Notes: generated by a model from the letters alone, not told the origin. A stretch of DNA of 64,000 nucleotides from CAYFZO01 sp964347615 (GCA_964347615.1 CAYFZO010000003.1:61228-125227); one strand, 5' to 3'; counted from the first letter of the stretch, positions 36,742 through 46,024 are shown. Numbers and translations are program-made.

Positions 36742-37268
36742 AGTCCGCCTCGAATAAGACCGATTACCCCGGTTGCGGGTGCGAATGGTACAACATACCG
36801 CACGGCTCGTGCCGGGTCAGGAAACCTCCCTACAAACAGGAATCCGAAACGGCGCGGATCCCGTGATAAACGCCGCGTTGAACGCTTGGCTTGCGGGAAC
36901 GACCGCCCCGGGCAACAACTTGAACCGCTTTGGCTTGCCGCGTTGACTCCAGCGCACCTTCGGGAAACACCCTGAGTCCCAGCCTCACCCCAGCCGCTTT
37001 ACTGCCCGGCTAATGAGGGCGAGTAGACGTCCGAAACCGTAATCGGACGAACCTGAGAGACGCTTCCGAAGCAGACGCCAGTCTTCGCTGCTACATCCGT
37101 TCCGACGCTTTGCGGCGCAAAGCTAGTTTTGGGATAGTTTTGGGATGGTCTTGGGCGGGTTCTGCATCGGCATACCCTATACCCTTGAACTCACCAACAA
37201 CTGCACCGGATTCCAGCACTATGGATATATACTACAGGATAGATTGTGAACAAACGGAGAAAACAGCG
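36742..37268. other. Intergenic region between fxsA and cutA
   Basis: 527 bp divergent region. It probably holds promoters for both sides; a TTGAAC at about 37184 and AT-rich TATGGATATATACT at about 37221 lie upstream of cutA. One stretch (37021-37080) has a hairpin GTCCGA/TCGGAC and a fragment like a glycine-aptamer end, but not the full aptamer. No tRNA or other known RNA recognised. Confidence 0.45.
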
Positions 37269-37592
37269 ATGCCGCCGGACGATCTAATCTTGGTTCAAAC
37301 CACTTTTGCACAACGCGCACACGCGGAAGAAATCTCTGCGGCGTTGGTCGATCTGGGCTTGGCCGCCTGTGTGCAAGTGTCGGGGCCGGTGCTGTCGGTG
37401 TACCGTTGGAAAGACCGGTTGCAACGCGAGGAAGAATACGTGCTGACCGCCAAAACGCTGGCCGCGCATTATCGGAAACTTGCGGCGTTCATCGGAGAAC
37501 GCCACCCCTACGAGCTGCCGGAGATTATCGCAATACCGCTGCACGCGGTAAGCGACGATTACCTGGATTGGGCAAGGAAGCAATGCGCGTGA
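37269..37592 (+). CDS. cutA: Divalent-cation tolerance protein CutA
   Basis: 107-residue trimeric ferredoxin-like-fold protein; E. coli cutA was linked to copper tolerance, though its biochemical role is unclear. Family motifs: VQTTFAQRAHAEEISAALVD, YRWKDRLQREEEYVLTAKT and HPYELPEIIAIP. The ATG at 37269 has GGAG nine bases upstream; the longer frame from 37110 is not family sequence. It overlaps the dsbD start by 10 bp, as in other gammaproteobacteria. Confidence 0.95.
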   Translation: MPPDDLILVQTTFAQRAHAEEISAALVDLGLAACVQVSGPVLSVYRWKDRLQREEEYVLTAKTLAAHYRKLAAFIGERHPYELPEIIAIPLHAVSDDYLDWARKQCA

Positions 37593-39433
37593 CACTCAAG
37601 GCATTTCCGCCGGCGTGCAGCGTGGCGTACGGCACACGGGCGTTCCGCCTTTGTCTCGCGTTTGTCGTCGTCGCGACGTGCGCCGCGGCACAAGCACAAT
37701 TGCCGTTTTCCTCCGACGATGAATTCCTGCCACCCGACGAAGCGTTCCGCATGAGCGTCGCACGCAGCGGCGAAGCTTTCATCGCCCGTTGGGAGATAGC
37801 CGACGAGTATTACCTCTACCGCGACAAGATCAAGATCGAGTCCCCGCAAGGCGACGTCTCCATCCGGGTGCCGCCGGGCCTGCGTCTGACCGACGAGTTC
37901 TTCGGCGAGACCGACGTGTTCCGCCGTCTCGTCGAGGTGCCTTTCGACCCGCGTTTCGCCGTGGGTACCGACGCGCTCGTGGACCTGACGTACCAGGGCT
38001 GCGCCGACGCCGGGCTGTGCTACTCCCCGATTACCAAGCAGGTCAAGCTGGCCGACGTGACATTGACGGCGGCAGCCGCGAACGCACCGGCACCGCCGGT
38101 CTCAGAGCAGTTCCGGATCCTCCAGCGCCTCAAGGGCGGCAACCTGCTCGCCGTCGTCGCCGCGTTCCTCGGCTTTGGGTTGTTGCTCGCGTTGACCCCC
38201 TGCATCCTGCCGATGATCCCGATCCTGTCGGGCATCATCGCCCGCGGCGACGGTGAAAACCTGTCAAGCGGAAGAACGTTCGCTCTGTCGCTCAGCTACG
38301 TTTTGGCGATGGCGGTGACCTACAGCATTTTCGGCGTAGCCATCGGCTTGACCGGCGAATCACTGCAACTCTGGTTCCAGCAACCGTGGGTAATCAGCAC
38401 GTTCGCGGCGGTGTTCGTGTTGCTGGCACTGTCCATGTTCGGCTTTTACGACCTGCAGATGCCCTCCGCGGTGCAGACGCGGCTGCACACGTGGGGCAAC
38501 CGCGACGGCGGCAAAGGCACAACCCTCGGAGGCGCCGCAATCATGGGCGGGCTGTCGGCACTGATCGTCGGCCCCTGCGTCACCGCGCCGCTGATCGGCG
38601 CCTTGCTGTTCATCGCACAAACCGGCGACGCCGTCATCGGCGGGGCGGCGCTGTTCGCCCTGGCGTTCGGCATGGGCATACCGCTGCTGATTATCGGGAC
38701 TTCGCTCGGCACCCTGCTGCCGAAGCCCGGCCCGATGCTCGAAGCGGTGAAAACCGCTTTCGGCCTGCTGATGCTGGGCGTCGCCGTGTGGCTGTTCGAC
38801 CGAATCGCATCGCCGCGCGTCACCCTGCTTCTCAGCGGCACGCTGCTGATGCTCACCGCGGTCTACCTGCAGCAAATCGTCAAACGCGGCGCCTTGTCTC
38901 TCGGCGGCAACTCACTGACCCAGGGACTGGCGGCGGTCATCCTGCTGTACGGCGCTTTGCTGATCGCGGGCGCCGCGACCGGCGGCTCAAGCTTGCTGCG
39001 CCCGCTCGAGCATTTCGCCGCCGCGCCGACGGGAAACCGCGCGCCGGTGAAACACGCGCTCGATTTCAGACCGGTCGGATCAGTGGAGCACCTGCAGCGC
39101 GAAATCACGCTGGCGGAACAGCGGGGACAGGCGGTGATGCTCGACTTCTACGCCGACTGGTGCGTGGTGTGCAAGGAGATGGAGGCGTTCACGTTCAGCG
39201 ACGCCAAGGTCCAAGCCACGCTGTCCGACCTGATATTGCTGCAGGCCGACGTTACGGAAAACAACGACGTCAACAAGGAACTGCTCAAGCACTTCGGCCT
39301 CTTCGGCCCCCCCGCAATCCTGTTCTTCGACCGCAACGGTTACGAATTCGAGACCGCACGCGTGGTCGGTTACATGAACGCCGACAACTTCGTGCGCCAC
39401 TTGGAACAGACCTTCAACGTCCGCAGAATCTGA
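37583..39433 (+). CDS. dsbD: Thiol:disulfide interchange protein DsbD
   Basis: 616 residues carrying electrons from cytoplasmic thioredoxin to periplasmic DsbC and others. Signal peptide (to about AAAQAQ), periplasmic alpha domain with Cys pair in YQGCADAGLCYSP, eight-helix transmembrane domain with the two redox cysteines in TPCILPMIP and GPCVTAPLIG, and a C-terminal thioredoxin domain with DWCVVCKEM. All six functional cysteines are present. ATG at 37583 is coupled to cutA. Confidence 0.95.
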   Translation: MRVTLKAFPPACSVAYGTRAFRLCLAFVVVATCAAAQAQLPFSSDDEFLPPDEAFRMSVARSGEAFIARWEIADEYYLYRDKIKIESPQGDVSIRVPPGLRLTDEFFGETDVFRRLVEVPFDPRFAVGTDALVDLTYQGCADAGLCYSPITKQVKLADVTLTAAAANAPAPPVSEQFRILQRLKGGNLLAVVAAFLGFGLLLALTPCILPMIPILSGIIARGDGENLSSGRTFALSLSYVLAMAVTYSIFGVAIGLTGESLQLWFQQPWVISTFAAVFVLLALSMFGFYDLQMPSAVQTRLHTWGNRDGGKGTTLGGAAIMGGLSALIVGPCVTAPLIGALLFIAQTGDAVIGGAALFALAFGMGIPLLIIGTSLGTLLPKPGPMLEAVKTAFGLLMLGVAVWLFDRIASPRVTLLLSGTLLMLTAVYLQQIVKRGALSLGGNSLTQGLAAVILLYGALLIAGAATGGSSLLRPLEHFAAAPTGNRAPVKHALDFRPVGSVEHLQREITLAEQRGQAVMLDFYADWCVVCKEMEAFTFSDAKVQATLSDLILLQADVTENNDVNKELLKHFGLFGPPAILFFDRNGYEFETARVVGYMNADNFVRHLEQTFNVRRI

Positions 39434-39504
39434 CGCGACGCCTCAAGCTCCTGAGGAAAAGCACCGGTGATCACGTATCTTGAAGCAGCGCCGGAACGAC
39501 TCCC

Positions 39505-40074
39505 TTGAAACGCCATACCTTGCTGACACTGTTTCTCATCGGCGCCATCGCGGCGTACGCGGGCTATCACCTGAGACAAACCATGCCGGCGTCACCGGCA
39601 CTGAGCGGCGCCGTCGGGCAATGCCGCCCCGACTATTCCCTGAGCGACTTCTCGGGCCGCGCCGTCTCCGGCGACACCTGGAACGAGCAAATCGTCCTGA
39701 TCAACTTTTGGGCGGCATGGTGCCCGCCGTGCCGTCGTGAAATCCCGGCTTTCGCCGAAGTGCGCGAGTTCTACCACGAAGACGGATTTGAAGTCGTCGG
39801 CGTCGCGATAGACGATCAGGAATCCGTCGAGAAGTTCCTGGCGGGCATGGAAAACGTCCGCTACCCCCAGCTGATCGGCGAACAGGACGCAATCGGCCTG
39901 ATGAACGAGTTGGGCAACGCAGGCGGCGGCTTGCCGTTCAGCGCCCTGATCGATCGCGCCGGCAAGGTGCGTTTCATCAAGAAAGGCGAGCTGAAAAAGA
40001 CCGTGCTGATCGAGAAGGTCGAGCAACTGCTGAACGAGGAGGCGTCCGCCGAACCATGCTTCACTGAAGCATGA
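39505..40074 (+). CDS. Membrane-anchored TlpA/ResA-like thioredoxin
   Basis: 189 residues, TTG start with GGAACGAC upstream. One N-terminal hydrophobic segment (LLTLFLIGAIAAYAGYHL) anchors or exports it. The redoxin fold has the active site FWAAWCPPCRREIPAF and the cis-Pro segment LPFSALIDRAGKVR. It lies 71 bp after dsbD on the same strand, so it is likely a periplasmic partner reduced by DsbD, for example in cytochrome c maturation or copper handling (inference). Confidence 0.9.
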   Translation: MKRHTLLTLFLIGAIAAYAGYHLRQTMPASPALSGAVGQCRPDYSLSDFSGRAVSGDTWNEQIVLINFWAAWCPPCRREIPAFAEVREFYHEDGFEVVGVAIDDQESVEKFLAGMENVRYPQLIGEQDAIGLMNELGNAGGGLPFSALIDRAGKVRFIKKGELKKTVLIEKVEQLLNEEASAEPCFTEA

Positions 40075-40086
40075 ACGCCAAGGCGA

Positions 40087-41286
40087 TCAACCGCGCCAAC
40101 GGCGAATAAATCCGGCGAGCAACGGCACCGCGAAGCTGTATCTACCGTGGCGGTTGCGATAGACCAGCCCTTTATCAATCAGATTGTTCAGCATCTGCGC
40201 AGCGTGGCTCGCGCTGAACGCTTTGATTTCTTCACTGTGTTCCGAGGCCTGCACGACCTCTTGTACGGTGAATTCGTCGTCCGCCGAATCGAGACCGGCG
40301 ATAACGCGCATGAAGTCGCGTTGGCGGTCGGTTGCACGATTCCATCGTCCCGAGAAAAAGTCCCTGTCCAATTTCTCGATGATCGGAGCCAGCGCAACCG
40401 AGACGTCCGCGTCTTCAGTCCAGACGTTATAAACCTCGCGGCATATAAACTGAATGAAATAGGGATACCCGGACGAACGGTCCACAATCGTTGCAACCGA
40501 TTCGTCGGTGAACCTGACGGGGCATTGACCGGCATCCAACGGTTTCAAGATGGCTTTCCGACTCGCGGCTTCATCCAGCGGGCCCAGCTCCATCATCTCG
40601 AACATGCGCTCGGCGTAAGTGCGCACCTCGACCAGCTTAGGAAACAACGTCGGCAACCCCGTCAGCACCAGCAGCAACGGAAGGTTCTTTCGCTGTAACG
40701 CTTGGAACGTGTCCAGCAGCAGCGAGAGGGGGTACTCATCCTTTGCTCTGTTGTCCGCCAAGTTTTGCGCTTCATCGTACGCAAAGACGATCCCTTTATA
40801 CCCGTTCTTCTGCATCAAGGCCGACCATCCGACTTCCAAAACGGTCTTCAGCTTGTCAAGCGCCAAACCGGGAGTTTCTCGGTAAATCTCTTCAAGCAGA
40901 GGGGAATCCAGCCGTTGGGCGGTTTTAATCTTCCCGCTCACGAATCCCATCTCTTGACGCTCTGCTTCCGCCATCACCATCTGAGACGTCACAACGGAAA
41001 GATCGGTGATGATTCGCCGGGCCAGATTCTCTTCGGTCTGGCCGCCTGAGGCTTCGGACAAATCGGACCCGACCCAAAACCACCCGTTCTGCCCGGCCAT
41101 TTTCTGAAACTCTTCCAGCAAAACGGTTTTTCCGACGCCGCGCAGACCCGTCAAAACGACGTTACGAAGAACAGGGTGCTGGTTCAGCAGTTCGTTGAAT
41201 CGGCGTTTTTCGTCCTCCCGACCGGCCAGGTAGGGTGGGGAATGGCCTGCTCCCGGCCGGTAGGGGTTGGAGAAACTTTGCTCCAT
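40087..41286 (-). CDS. Orphan AAA/Orc1-Cdc6-like ATPase
   Basis: 399 residues. Walker A GLRGVGKT near residue 47, Walker B IVFAYDEAQNLAD near 168, sensor 1 LLLVLTGLPTLFP, and a winged-helix-like C-terminus (LNNLIDKGLVYRNRHGRYSF). The architecture is that of archaeal-type ATPases and STAND-like predicted ATPases in bacterial accessory genomes, whose roles are mostly unknown. Single gene, convergent with the thioredoxin gene, with an unusual duplicated upstream region. Regulation of or by mobile DNA is speculation. Confidence 0.8.
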   Translation of the reverse strand: MEQSFSNPYRPGAGHSPPYLAGREDEKRRFNELLNQHPVLRNVVLTGLRGVGKTVLLEEFQKMAGQNGWFWVGSDLSEASGGQTEENLARRIITDLSVVTSQMVMAEAERQEMGFVSGKIKTAQRLDSPLLEEIYRETPGLALDKLKTVLEVGWSALMQKNGYKGIVFAYDEAQNLADNRAKDEYPLSLLLDTFQALQRKNLPLLLVLTGLPTLFPKLVEVRTYAERMFEMMELGPLDEAASRKAILKPLDAGQCPVRFTDESVATIVDRSSGYPYFIQFICREVYNVWTEDADVSVALAPIIEKLDRDFFSGRWNRATDRQRDFMRVIAGLDSADDEFTVQEVVQASEHSEEIKAFSASHAAQMLNNLIDKGLVYRNRHGRYSFAVPLLAGFIRRWRG

Positions 41287-41322
41287 CGGTTGAATACTTC
41301 TATATTTCCCGCGGGTTTCAGC

Positions 41323-41472
41323 CGAAATTTAGATTGACTTATTATATATCCTAAATTTAGTATTTTGACTAAACTTGTCTAAATTTCTCCGCGGAATCGA
41401 AATTTAGATTAGCTTACTATATATCCTAAATTTAGTATTTCAACTAAATCTCCCTGAATCTCTCCACGGACA
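41323..41472. repeat. Tandem 75-bp imperfect repeat upstream of the AAA ATPase
   Basis: Two copies, 41323-41397 and 41398-41472. The first 51 bases of each are nearly identical and very AT-rich, with the palindrome CTAAATTTAG and the run TATATATCC; the last third is more diverged. Position just 5' of the ATPase gene (start 41286) suggests a duplicated promoter/operator. Confidence 0.85.
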
Positions 41473-41648
41473 GGACGAACGATCAACTGCCTCGACCCGC
41501 CCGATTGCCGGAACTCTCCGGTGTGATGAGATATAAAGCCGAATCCCGGCGGTCGCCGGGTACGCGGGAACTCGCGGCGAAAAAGCGACCGCCCGCAAAC
41601 GACCCGTCCTAAAGTTCACACGGAAAATAATCTCAACTTTTCTCATCG

Positions 41649-43232
41649 ATGAAAAACACCGCCTCTCCGCCGCAACGGCTTTTCAGATCGTCGCTGGTGT
41701 TCTCCGCCGTCACTTTCGTGTCGCGTGTCTTCGGCTACCTGCGCGACGCGGTCATCATGATCGTGTTCGGCGCAAGCGGCTTGACCGACGCCTTTCTCGT
41801 CGCGTTTCGCCTGCCTAATTTCCTGCGCCGCTTGTTCGCCGAAGGCGCGTTCACCCAGGCGCTGGTGCCGGTACTCAGCGAGTTCAAGGAGACGCGCGGC
41901 GCGGACGAACTCAAGAAGCTGACCGACCATACCGCCGGCACCCTCGCCGTCGTGCTCGCCGGCGTCACCGTCGCCGGCGTTCTGCTCGCACCGCTCTTGA
42001 TTCTGATCTTCGCCCCCGGCTTCACCGCTGACGCGACGCGCCTCGAATTGGCGACACAGATGTTGCGTGTCACTTTCCCCTACATCTTCTTCATCTCTCT
42101 CACCGCGCTGGCCGGCGGCATCCTGAACTGCTTCGGCCGCTTCGCCGTCCCCGCTTTCACCCCGATACTGCTCAACCTGTCGCTGATTGCCGCCGCCTTG
42201 TGGCTCGCGCCGATGATGGACGAGCCGATCACCGCGCTGGCGTGGGGAGTGTTGTTCGCGGGCGCAGCCCAACTCGCGGTGCAACTGCCTTTCCTCAAGC
42301 GGCTGGGGCTGCTGCCGCGCCCGGTCGTCGGCTTCCGCCACGAGGGAGTGCGACGGATCATGCGGTTGATGTCGCCGGCGGTCTTCGGCGCCTCGGTCGT
42401 CCAGGTCAACTTGCTGATCGACACGTTGATTGCATCGTTTCTCGCCGCGGGCAGCATCAGCTGGCTGTACATCGCCGACCGTTTCGCCGAAATGCCGGTC
42501 GGGCTGTTCGCGGTGGCGATCGCAACCGTCCTGCTGCCGCTGCTGTCGCGCCACCACGCCGCGCACAAGCCCAGAGAATTCACCACGGCGTTGAACTGGG
42601 GGCTCAAGCTCCAATGGCTGATTGCGCTGCCGTGCACGACCGGCTTGGTCGTCCTCGCCGAACCGATCTTGGTCTCGCTCGTGCAGTACCGCGAGTTCAC
42701 CTCCGAGGACACGCGCATGGCGCGCCTCGCCATGTTGGCGTACACCGCAGGGCTGCCCGCCTTCATGCTGGTAAAGACACTGAACGCCGCTTTCTTCTCC
42801 CGACAGAACACCCGGTTGCCGGTGCGGTTCGCCGTCGTCGCGATGATCGCCAACGTCGTCATGAACCTGGCGTTCGTGCTGACGTGGCAGCGCTCGGGGT
42901 TCGCGGGCGCTCATGCCGGACTCGCGCTTGCGACCAGCCTGTCGGCGTGGCTGAACTGCGCATTGCTGCACCGCGCATTGGTCAAGGAAGGCATCCGCGT
43001 CTCGCTCGGCGGCAATCACTTGTTCGGGAAAAGCGTCGCGGCCTGTATCGCAATGGCGGCGGGATTGTTCGTGCTGTCCCCCGAAACCGGCGTCTGGAAC
43101 GGCTTTTCGGCCGGCCTGCGGCTAAGCACGTTGGGCGCGCTGATTGCATTCGGCGCGGCACTCTACGCTGCGGTGATGTTTGCGCTCGGGACGCGCCCGG
43201 CACAGCTCGCGGCACCGGGAGGCGAGACGTGA
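41649..43232 (+). CDS. murJ: Lipid II flippase MurJ
   Basis: 527 residues with about 14 membrane helices (MATE/MOP superfamily); moves lipid II across the inner membrane for cell-wall synthesis. Family segments: VTFVSRVFGYLRDAVI, FLVAFRLPNFLRRLFAEGAF and the helix 7-8 region with SISWLYIADRFAEMPVGLFA. Stop overlaps the next start (GTGA), joining it to the atp genes, which is not the usual murJ context. Confidence 0.95.
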   Translation: MKNTASPPQRLFRSSLVFSAVTFVSRVFGYLRDAVIMIVFGASGLTDAFLVAFRLPNFLRRLFAEGAFTQALVPVLSEFKETRGADELKKLTDHTAGTLAVVLAGVTVAGVLLAPLLILIFAPGFTADATRLELATQMLRVTFPYIFFISLTALAGGILNCFGRFAVPAFTPILLNLSLIAAALWLAPMMDEPITALAWGVLFAGAAQLAVQLPFLKRLGLLPRPVVGFRHEGVRRIMRLMSPAVFGASVVQVNLLIDTLIASFLAAGSISWLYIADRFAEMPVGLFAVAIATVLLPLLSRHHAAHKPREFTTALNWGLKLQWLIALPCTTGLVVLAEPILVSLVQYREFTSEDTRMARLAMLAYTAGLPAFMLVKTLNAAFFSRQNTRLPVRFAVVAMIANVVMNLAFVLTWQRSGFAGAHAGLALATSLSAWLNCALLHRALVKEGIRVSLGGNHLFGKSVAACIAMAAGLFVLSPETGVWNGFSAGLRLSTLGALIAFGAALYAAVMFALGTRPAQLAAPGGET

Positions 43233-43450
43233 GCGACAAGCCGTCCGCGCCGAAAAGGACGCCCGAAGCACCCAAGCCGGGGCTGCTGCTGATCGGCGTG
43301 GGCACGATGTTCGCCGCGATGGTTCTGAGCGGCTTTCTGCTGGGCTACTGGACGGACGTTTGGCTTGATACAAATCCGCTGTTCATGCTACTATTCGGCG
43401 GCTTAGGCTTGGTTGGCGGCATACTCAGAGTTCACAGACTTTTGACTTGA
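43229..43450 (+). CDS. atpZ: AtpZ/AtpR-like small membrane protein
   Basis: 73 residues from the GTG at 43229, with two hydrophobic helices (GLLLIGVGTMFAAMVLSGFL and NPLFMLLFGGLGLVGGILRV) and a charged Pro-rich N-terminus. Gene position immediately before atpI matches AtpZ/AtpR, proposed to form a small cation channel with AtpI. Overlaps murJ and atpI by a few bases. Confidence 0.8.
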   Translation: MSDKPSAPKRTPEAPKPGLLLIGVGTMFAAMVLSGFLLGYWTDVWLDTNPLFMLLFGGLGLVGGILRVHRLLT

Positions 43451-43845
43451 AGCAACCCGACGCAACACTGAACGTCGGTCTGCGCAGGGTGCTCGCGCAG
43501 CAAGCCCTAATCGCAGCGGCAACGATTGCCGGATTCGCTTTGTTCAAGGACCCGGCCGCCGCGCTGCCATCCGCTTTCGGAGCAGCGGGCGCCGTAATGA
43601 TGACAACGCTTCTGGCGCTCAGAATTAAACGTCTTAACAGGAGATTGGAACAAAACAAAGCCGTCAGCACCGGTACCGTGATGCTCGGGTTCGCGCCGCG
43701 CCTGTTGCTGGTCTTGATCCTGTTCTGGCTGGGAATCTCGATCCTCGATCTTGCGCCGTTGCCGATGGTTATCGCTTTTGCGCTGGTTCATTTGGGATAC
43801 CTTCTCAACATTCATAAGACCGAGAACGTCAAGCTGAAACCGTGA
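43447..43845 (+). CDS. atpI: ATP synthase protein I
   Basis: 132 residues, four hydrophobic helices, TTG start at 43447 overlapping the preceding stop. AtpI helps assemble the c-ring. The Arg-rich central loop (ALRIKRLNRRLEQNK) is typical. Identity follows from position directly before atpB; sequence in this family is poorly conserved. Confidence 0.85.
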   Translation: MKQPDATLNVGLRRVLAQQALIAAATIAGFALFKDPAAALPSAFGAAGAVMMTTLLALRIKRLNRRLEQNKAVSTGTVMLGFAPRLLLVLILFWLGISILDLAPLPMVIAFALVHLGYLLNIHKTENVKLKP

Positions 43846-44675
43846 AAGAACAAGAACAACTCGGCAGCGTCCAATACATCCAGCACCACCTGACCAACCT
43901 GTGCTACGGGCAGTGCGACCCCGTCACCCATAAGGCGTCCGGTTTCTGGGCCTTCCATATCGATACCATCTTCTTCAGTCTCGTGCTGGGCGCGCTGATC
44001 GTCTTCCTCTGCCGGTGGCTGGGGCGCAAGGCCGGCGTACAAACGCCGAGCGGCGCGTTGAACGTCGCCGAAACGTTGGTCGAGTTCGTCAACAAACAGA
44101 TAAGCGACTGTTTCAAGGCGCCCAACCCGTTGATCGGCCCGATGGCGTTGACCATCTTCGTCTGGGTTCTGCTGATGAACGCGATGGACTTGGTGCCGGT
44201 GGACTTGCTGCCGGAAATCGGCAAACTGATCGGCGTCGAGTACCTCAAGGTCGTGCCGACCACCGACCTCAACGCCACGTTGGCAATGTCACTCAGCGTT
44301 TTCGCGTTGATTATCTTCTACAACGTCAAGGTCAAGGGGCCGATCGGCTACCTGAAAATGTTCCTGTTCCACCCGTTCGGCAAGTTCTTTATTCCCGTGA
44401 ACGTCGTGATGACCTTGATCGAAGAGCTGGCCAAGCCCTTGAGCTTGGGTTTGCGCCTGTTCGGCAACCTGTTCGCCGGCGAGCTGGTGTTCTTGCTGAT
44501 CGCACTGATCGGCGGCACCCTTGCGGTCGGACTCGCCGCCCTGTTTTGGCTGCCTTTGCAGGTCACTCTCGACCTCGCGTGGCTGATCTTTCACCTGCTG
44601 GTGGTGACACTGCAGGCTTTTATCTTCATGGTCCTGACCATCGTCTACCTGAGCATGGCTCACGAAGAACATTAA
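43842..44675 (+). CDS. atpB: ATP synthase Fo subunit a
   Basis: 277 residues, GTG start coupled to atpI. Carries the essential Arg in the LSLGLRLFGNLFAGELVFLL helix and the C-terminal LQAFIFMVLTIVYLSMA. Forms the proton half-channels next to the c-ring. Confidence 0.97.
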   Translation: MKEQEQLGSVQYIQHHLTNLCYGQCDPVTHKASGFWAFHIDTIFFSLVLGALIVFLCRWLGRKAGVQTPSGALNVAETLVEFVNKQISDCFKAPNPLIGPMALTIFVWVLLMNAMDLVPVDLLPEIGKLIGVEYLKVVPTTDLNATLAMSLSVFALIIFYNVKVKGPIGYLKMFLFHPFGKFFIPVNVVMTLIEELAKPLSLGLRLFGNLFAGELVFLLIALIGGTLAVGLAALFWLPLQVTLDLAWLIFHLLVVTLQAFIFMVLTIVYLSMAHEEH

Positions 44676-44698
44676 ACACTTAAAAGGAGAGCAAACCA

Positions 44699-44977
44699 AT
44701 GACCCCTGACATGATTGCAACCATTTACGCTTACACCGCGGTCGGCGTCGGCGTTATCCTCGCCGCGGCGGGGCTCGGCTCAGCCATCGGCTGGGGGCTG
44801 ATTTGCGCGAAAACGCTTGAAGGCATCGCGCGTCAGCCCGAGCTCAGACCGCAACTGATGACGAACATGTTCATCTTTGCGGGCCTGATGGAGTCCTTCC
44901 CGTTCATCATCCTCGCCTTTGCGATGTGGTTCTTGTTCGCGAATCCCTTCATCGGTGCGCTCGAAGCCGCGCTCTGA
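44699..44977 (+). CDS. atpE: ATP synthase Fo subunit c
   Basis: 92-residue hairpin of two helices with the polar loop GIARQPELRPQ. The ion-carrying acid is Glu in GLMESFPFII. The first helix reads GLGSAIGWGLICAK, lacking the Gln used by Na+-type c subunits, so proton coupling is most likely even though Ser follows the Glu. Strong AAGGAGAG ribosome site, fitting the high copy number required. Confidence 0.97.
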   Translation: MTPDMIATIYAYTAVGVGVILAAAGLGSAIGWGLICAKTLEGIARQPELRPQLMTNMFIFAGLMESFPFIILAFAMWFLFANPFIGALEAAL

Positions 44978-45000
44978 GACGCCGCACGAAAGAGACAGCG

Positions 45001-45471
45001 ATGAACATCACCGCCACCCTGCTTGCCCAAATCGTCGCGTTCGTGCTGCTGATTTGGCTGGTCAACCGCTATCTGTGGGGACCGCTGACCTCGGCACTCG
45101 AACAACGCCGCACGCAAATCAGCGACGGCCTCGCCGCAGCCGAGCAGGGACGCAAGGATCTCGAAAGCGCCAAAGTCCGCGCCGACGACATCGAAGGCCA
45201 GGCACGCACCAAAGCCGCCGAGATCATCACCCACGCCGAGAAGCGCGCGAAAGAAATCGAAGAAGAGGCGAAGACCAAGGCGCGCGAAGAAGGCGAACGC
45301 ATCAAGCAGTCGGCGCAAGGTGAAATCGAGCAGCAGATTACGCAAGCCAGAGAATCACTGCGGCAACGCGTCTCTGAAATCGCGGTTGCCGGCGCCGAGC
45401 GCATCCTGCGGAAAGAAGTGGACGCCTCGGTGCACGCGGCGGCGCTGAAAGAGCTCGAAGAGCGCGTATAG
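45001..45471 (+). CDS. atpF: ATP synthase Fo subunit b
   Basis: 156 residues: one N-terminal membrane helix (LLAQIVAFVLLIWLVNRYLW) and a long charged coiled coil forming the peripheral stalk. ATG at 45001 chosen over an earlier in-frame ATG at 44926 that overlaps atpE. Confidence 0.96.
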   Translation: MNITATLLAQIVAFVLLIWLVNRYLWGPLTSALEQRRTQISDGLAAAEQGRKDLESAKVRADDIEGQARTKAAEIITHAEKRAKEIEEEAKTKAREEGERIKQSAQGEIEQQITQARESLRQRVSEIAVAGAERILRKEVDASVHAAALKELEERV

Positions 45472-45487
45472 ACCGACGGACCCGGCG

Positions 45488-46024
45488 ATGGCGGAACCGA
45501 TTACAGCGGCAAGACCCTACGCGCGAGCGGCGTTCGAAATCGCCCGCGAATGCAACGAGGTTGCACCTTGGTCGCAGGCGCTTGCGGTGCTCGCCGAGTT
45601 CGTCGCGGCGCCGAAAGCCGGTCGGCTGATCAACGACCCGCACCGCTCGAAAGCGCAGACCGGTGAACGGATCGTCGAGATTCTCGGCGACGTGCTCAAC
45701 CCCCAGGTGCAGAACTTCGTGCGCTTGCTCGCGGCGAACCAGCGACTGAGTCTGGCCCGCGACGTCGCGGCCTTGTTCGAGCAATACCGTGCCGACGCCG
45801 AACGCATCAGCGTCGTTGAAATCGTCAGCGCCCAAGACCTGAGCGACGCCCAACGCGACGCGCTGTGCCGAGCGGTCGAGCGCCGCACCGGACGCCGAAC
45901 CGAGGCTGCTTTCCGCACCGACGAAACCCTGCTCGGCGGCGCGGTCGTACGCATCGGCGACCTTGTCGTTGACGGTTCGCTCAAGACCAAACTGGAAAGA
46001 CTTTCACAAACGTTAACCCATTAA
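45488..46024 (+). CDS. atpH: ATP synthase F1 subunit delta
   Basis: 178 residues, connects the b stalk to the alpha/beta crown. Family start ITAARPYARAAFEIARE and the C-terminal GGAVVRIGDLVVDGSLKTKL are clear. Confidence 0.97.
   Translation: MAEPITAARPYARAAFEIARECNEVAPWSQALAVLAEFVAAPKAGRLINDPHRSKAQTGERIVEILGDVLNPQVQNFVRLLAANQRLSLARDVAALFEQYRADAERISVVEIVSAQDLSDAQRDALCRAVERRTGRRTEAAFRTDETLLGGAVVRIGDLVVDGSLKTKLERLSQTLTH

Noticed and set aside
37021..37080. Possible glycine riboswitch (minus strand has TCTCTCAGG followed by a hairpin)
   Set aside because: The required GCCGAAGG core and the first GGAGAG stem are missing, and no glycine-related gene follows.
41643..43019. 458-codon minus-strand open frame
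   Set aside because: Antisense shadow of murJ, which has clear family motifs on the plus strand.
44699..44977. Na+-coupled ATP synthase from the Glu-Ser pair in subunit c
   Set aside because: The Gln of the first helix needed for Na+ coordination is Trp here (GLGSAIGWGL), so proton coupling is more likely.
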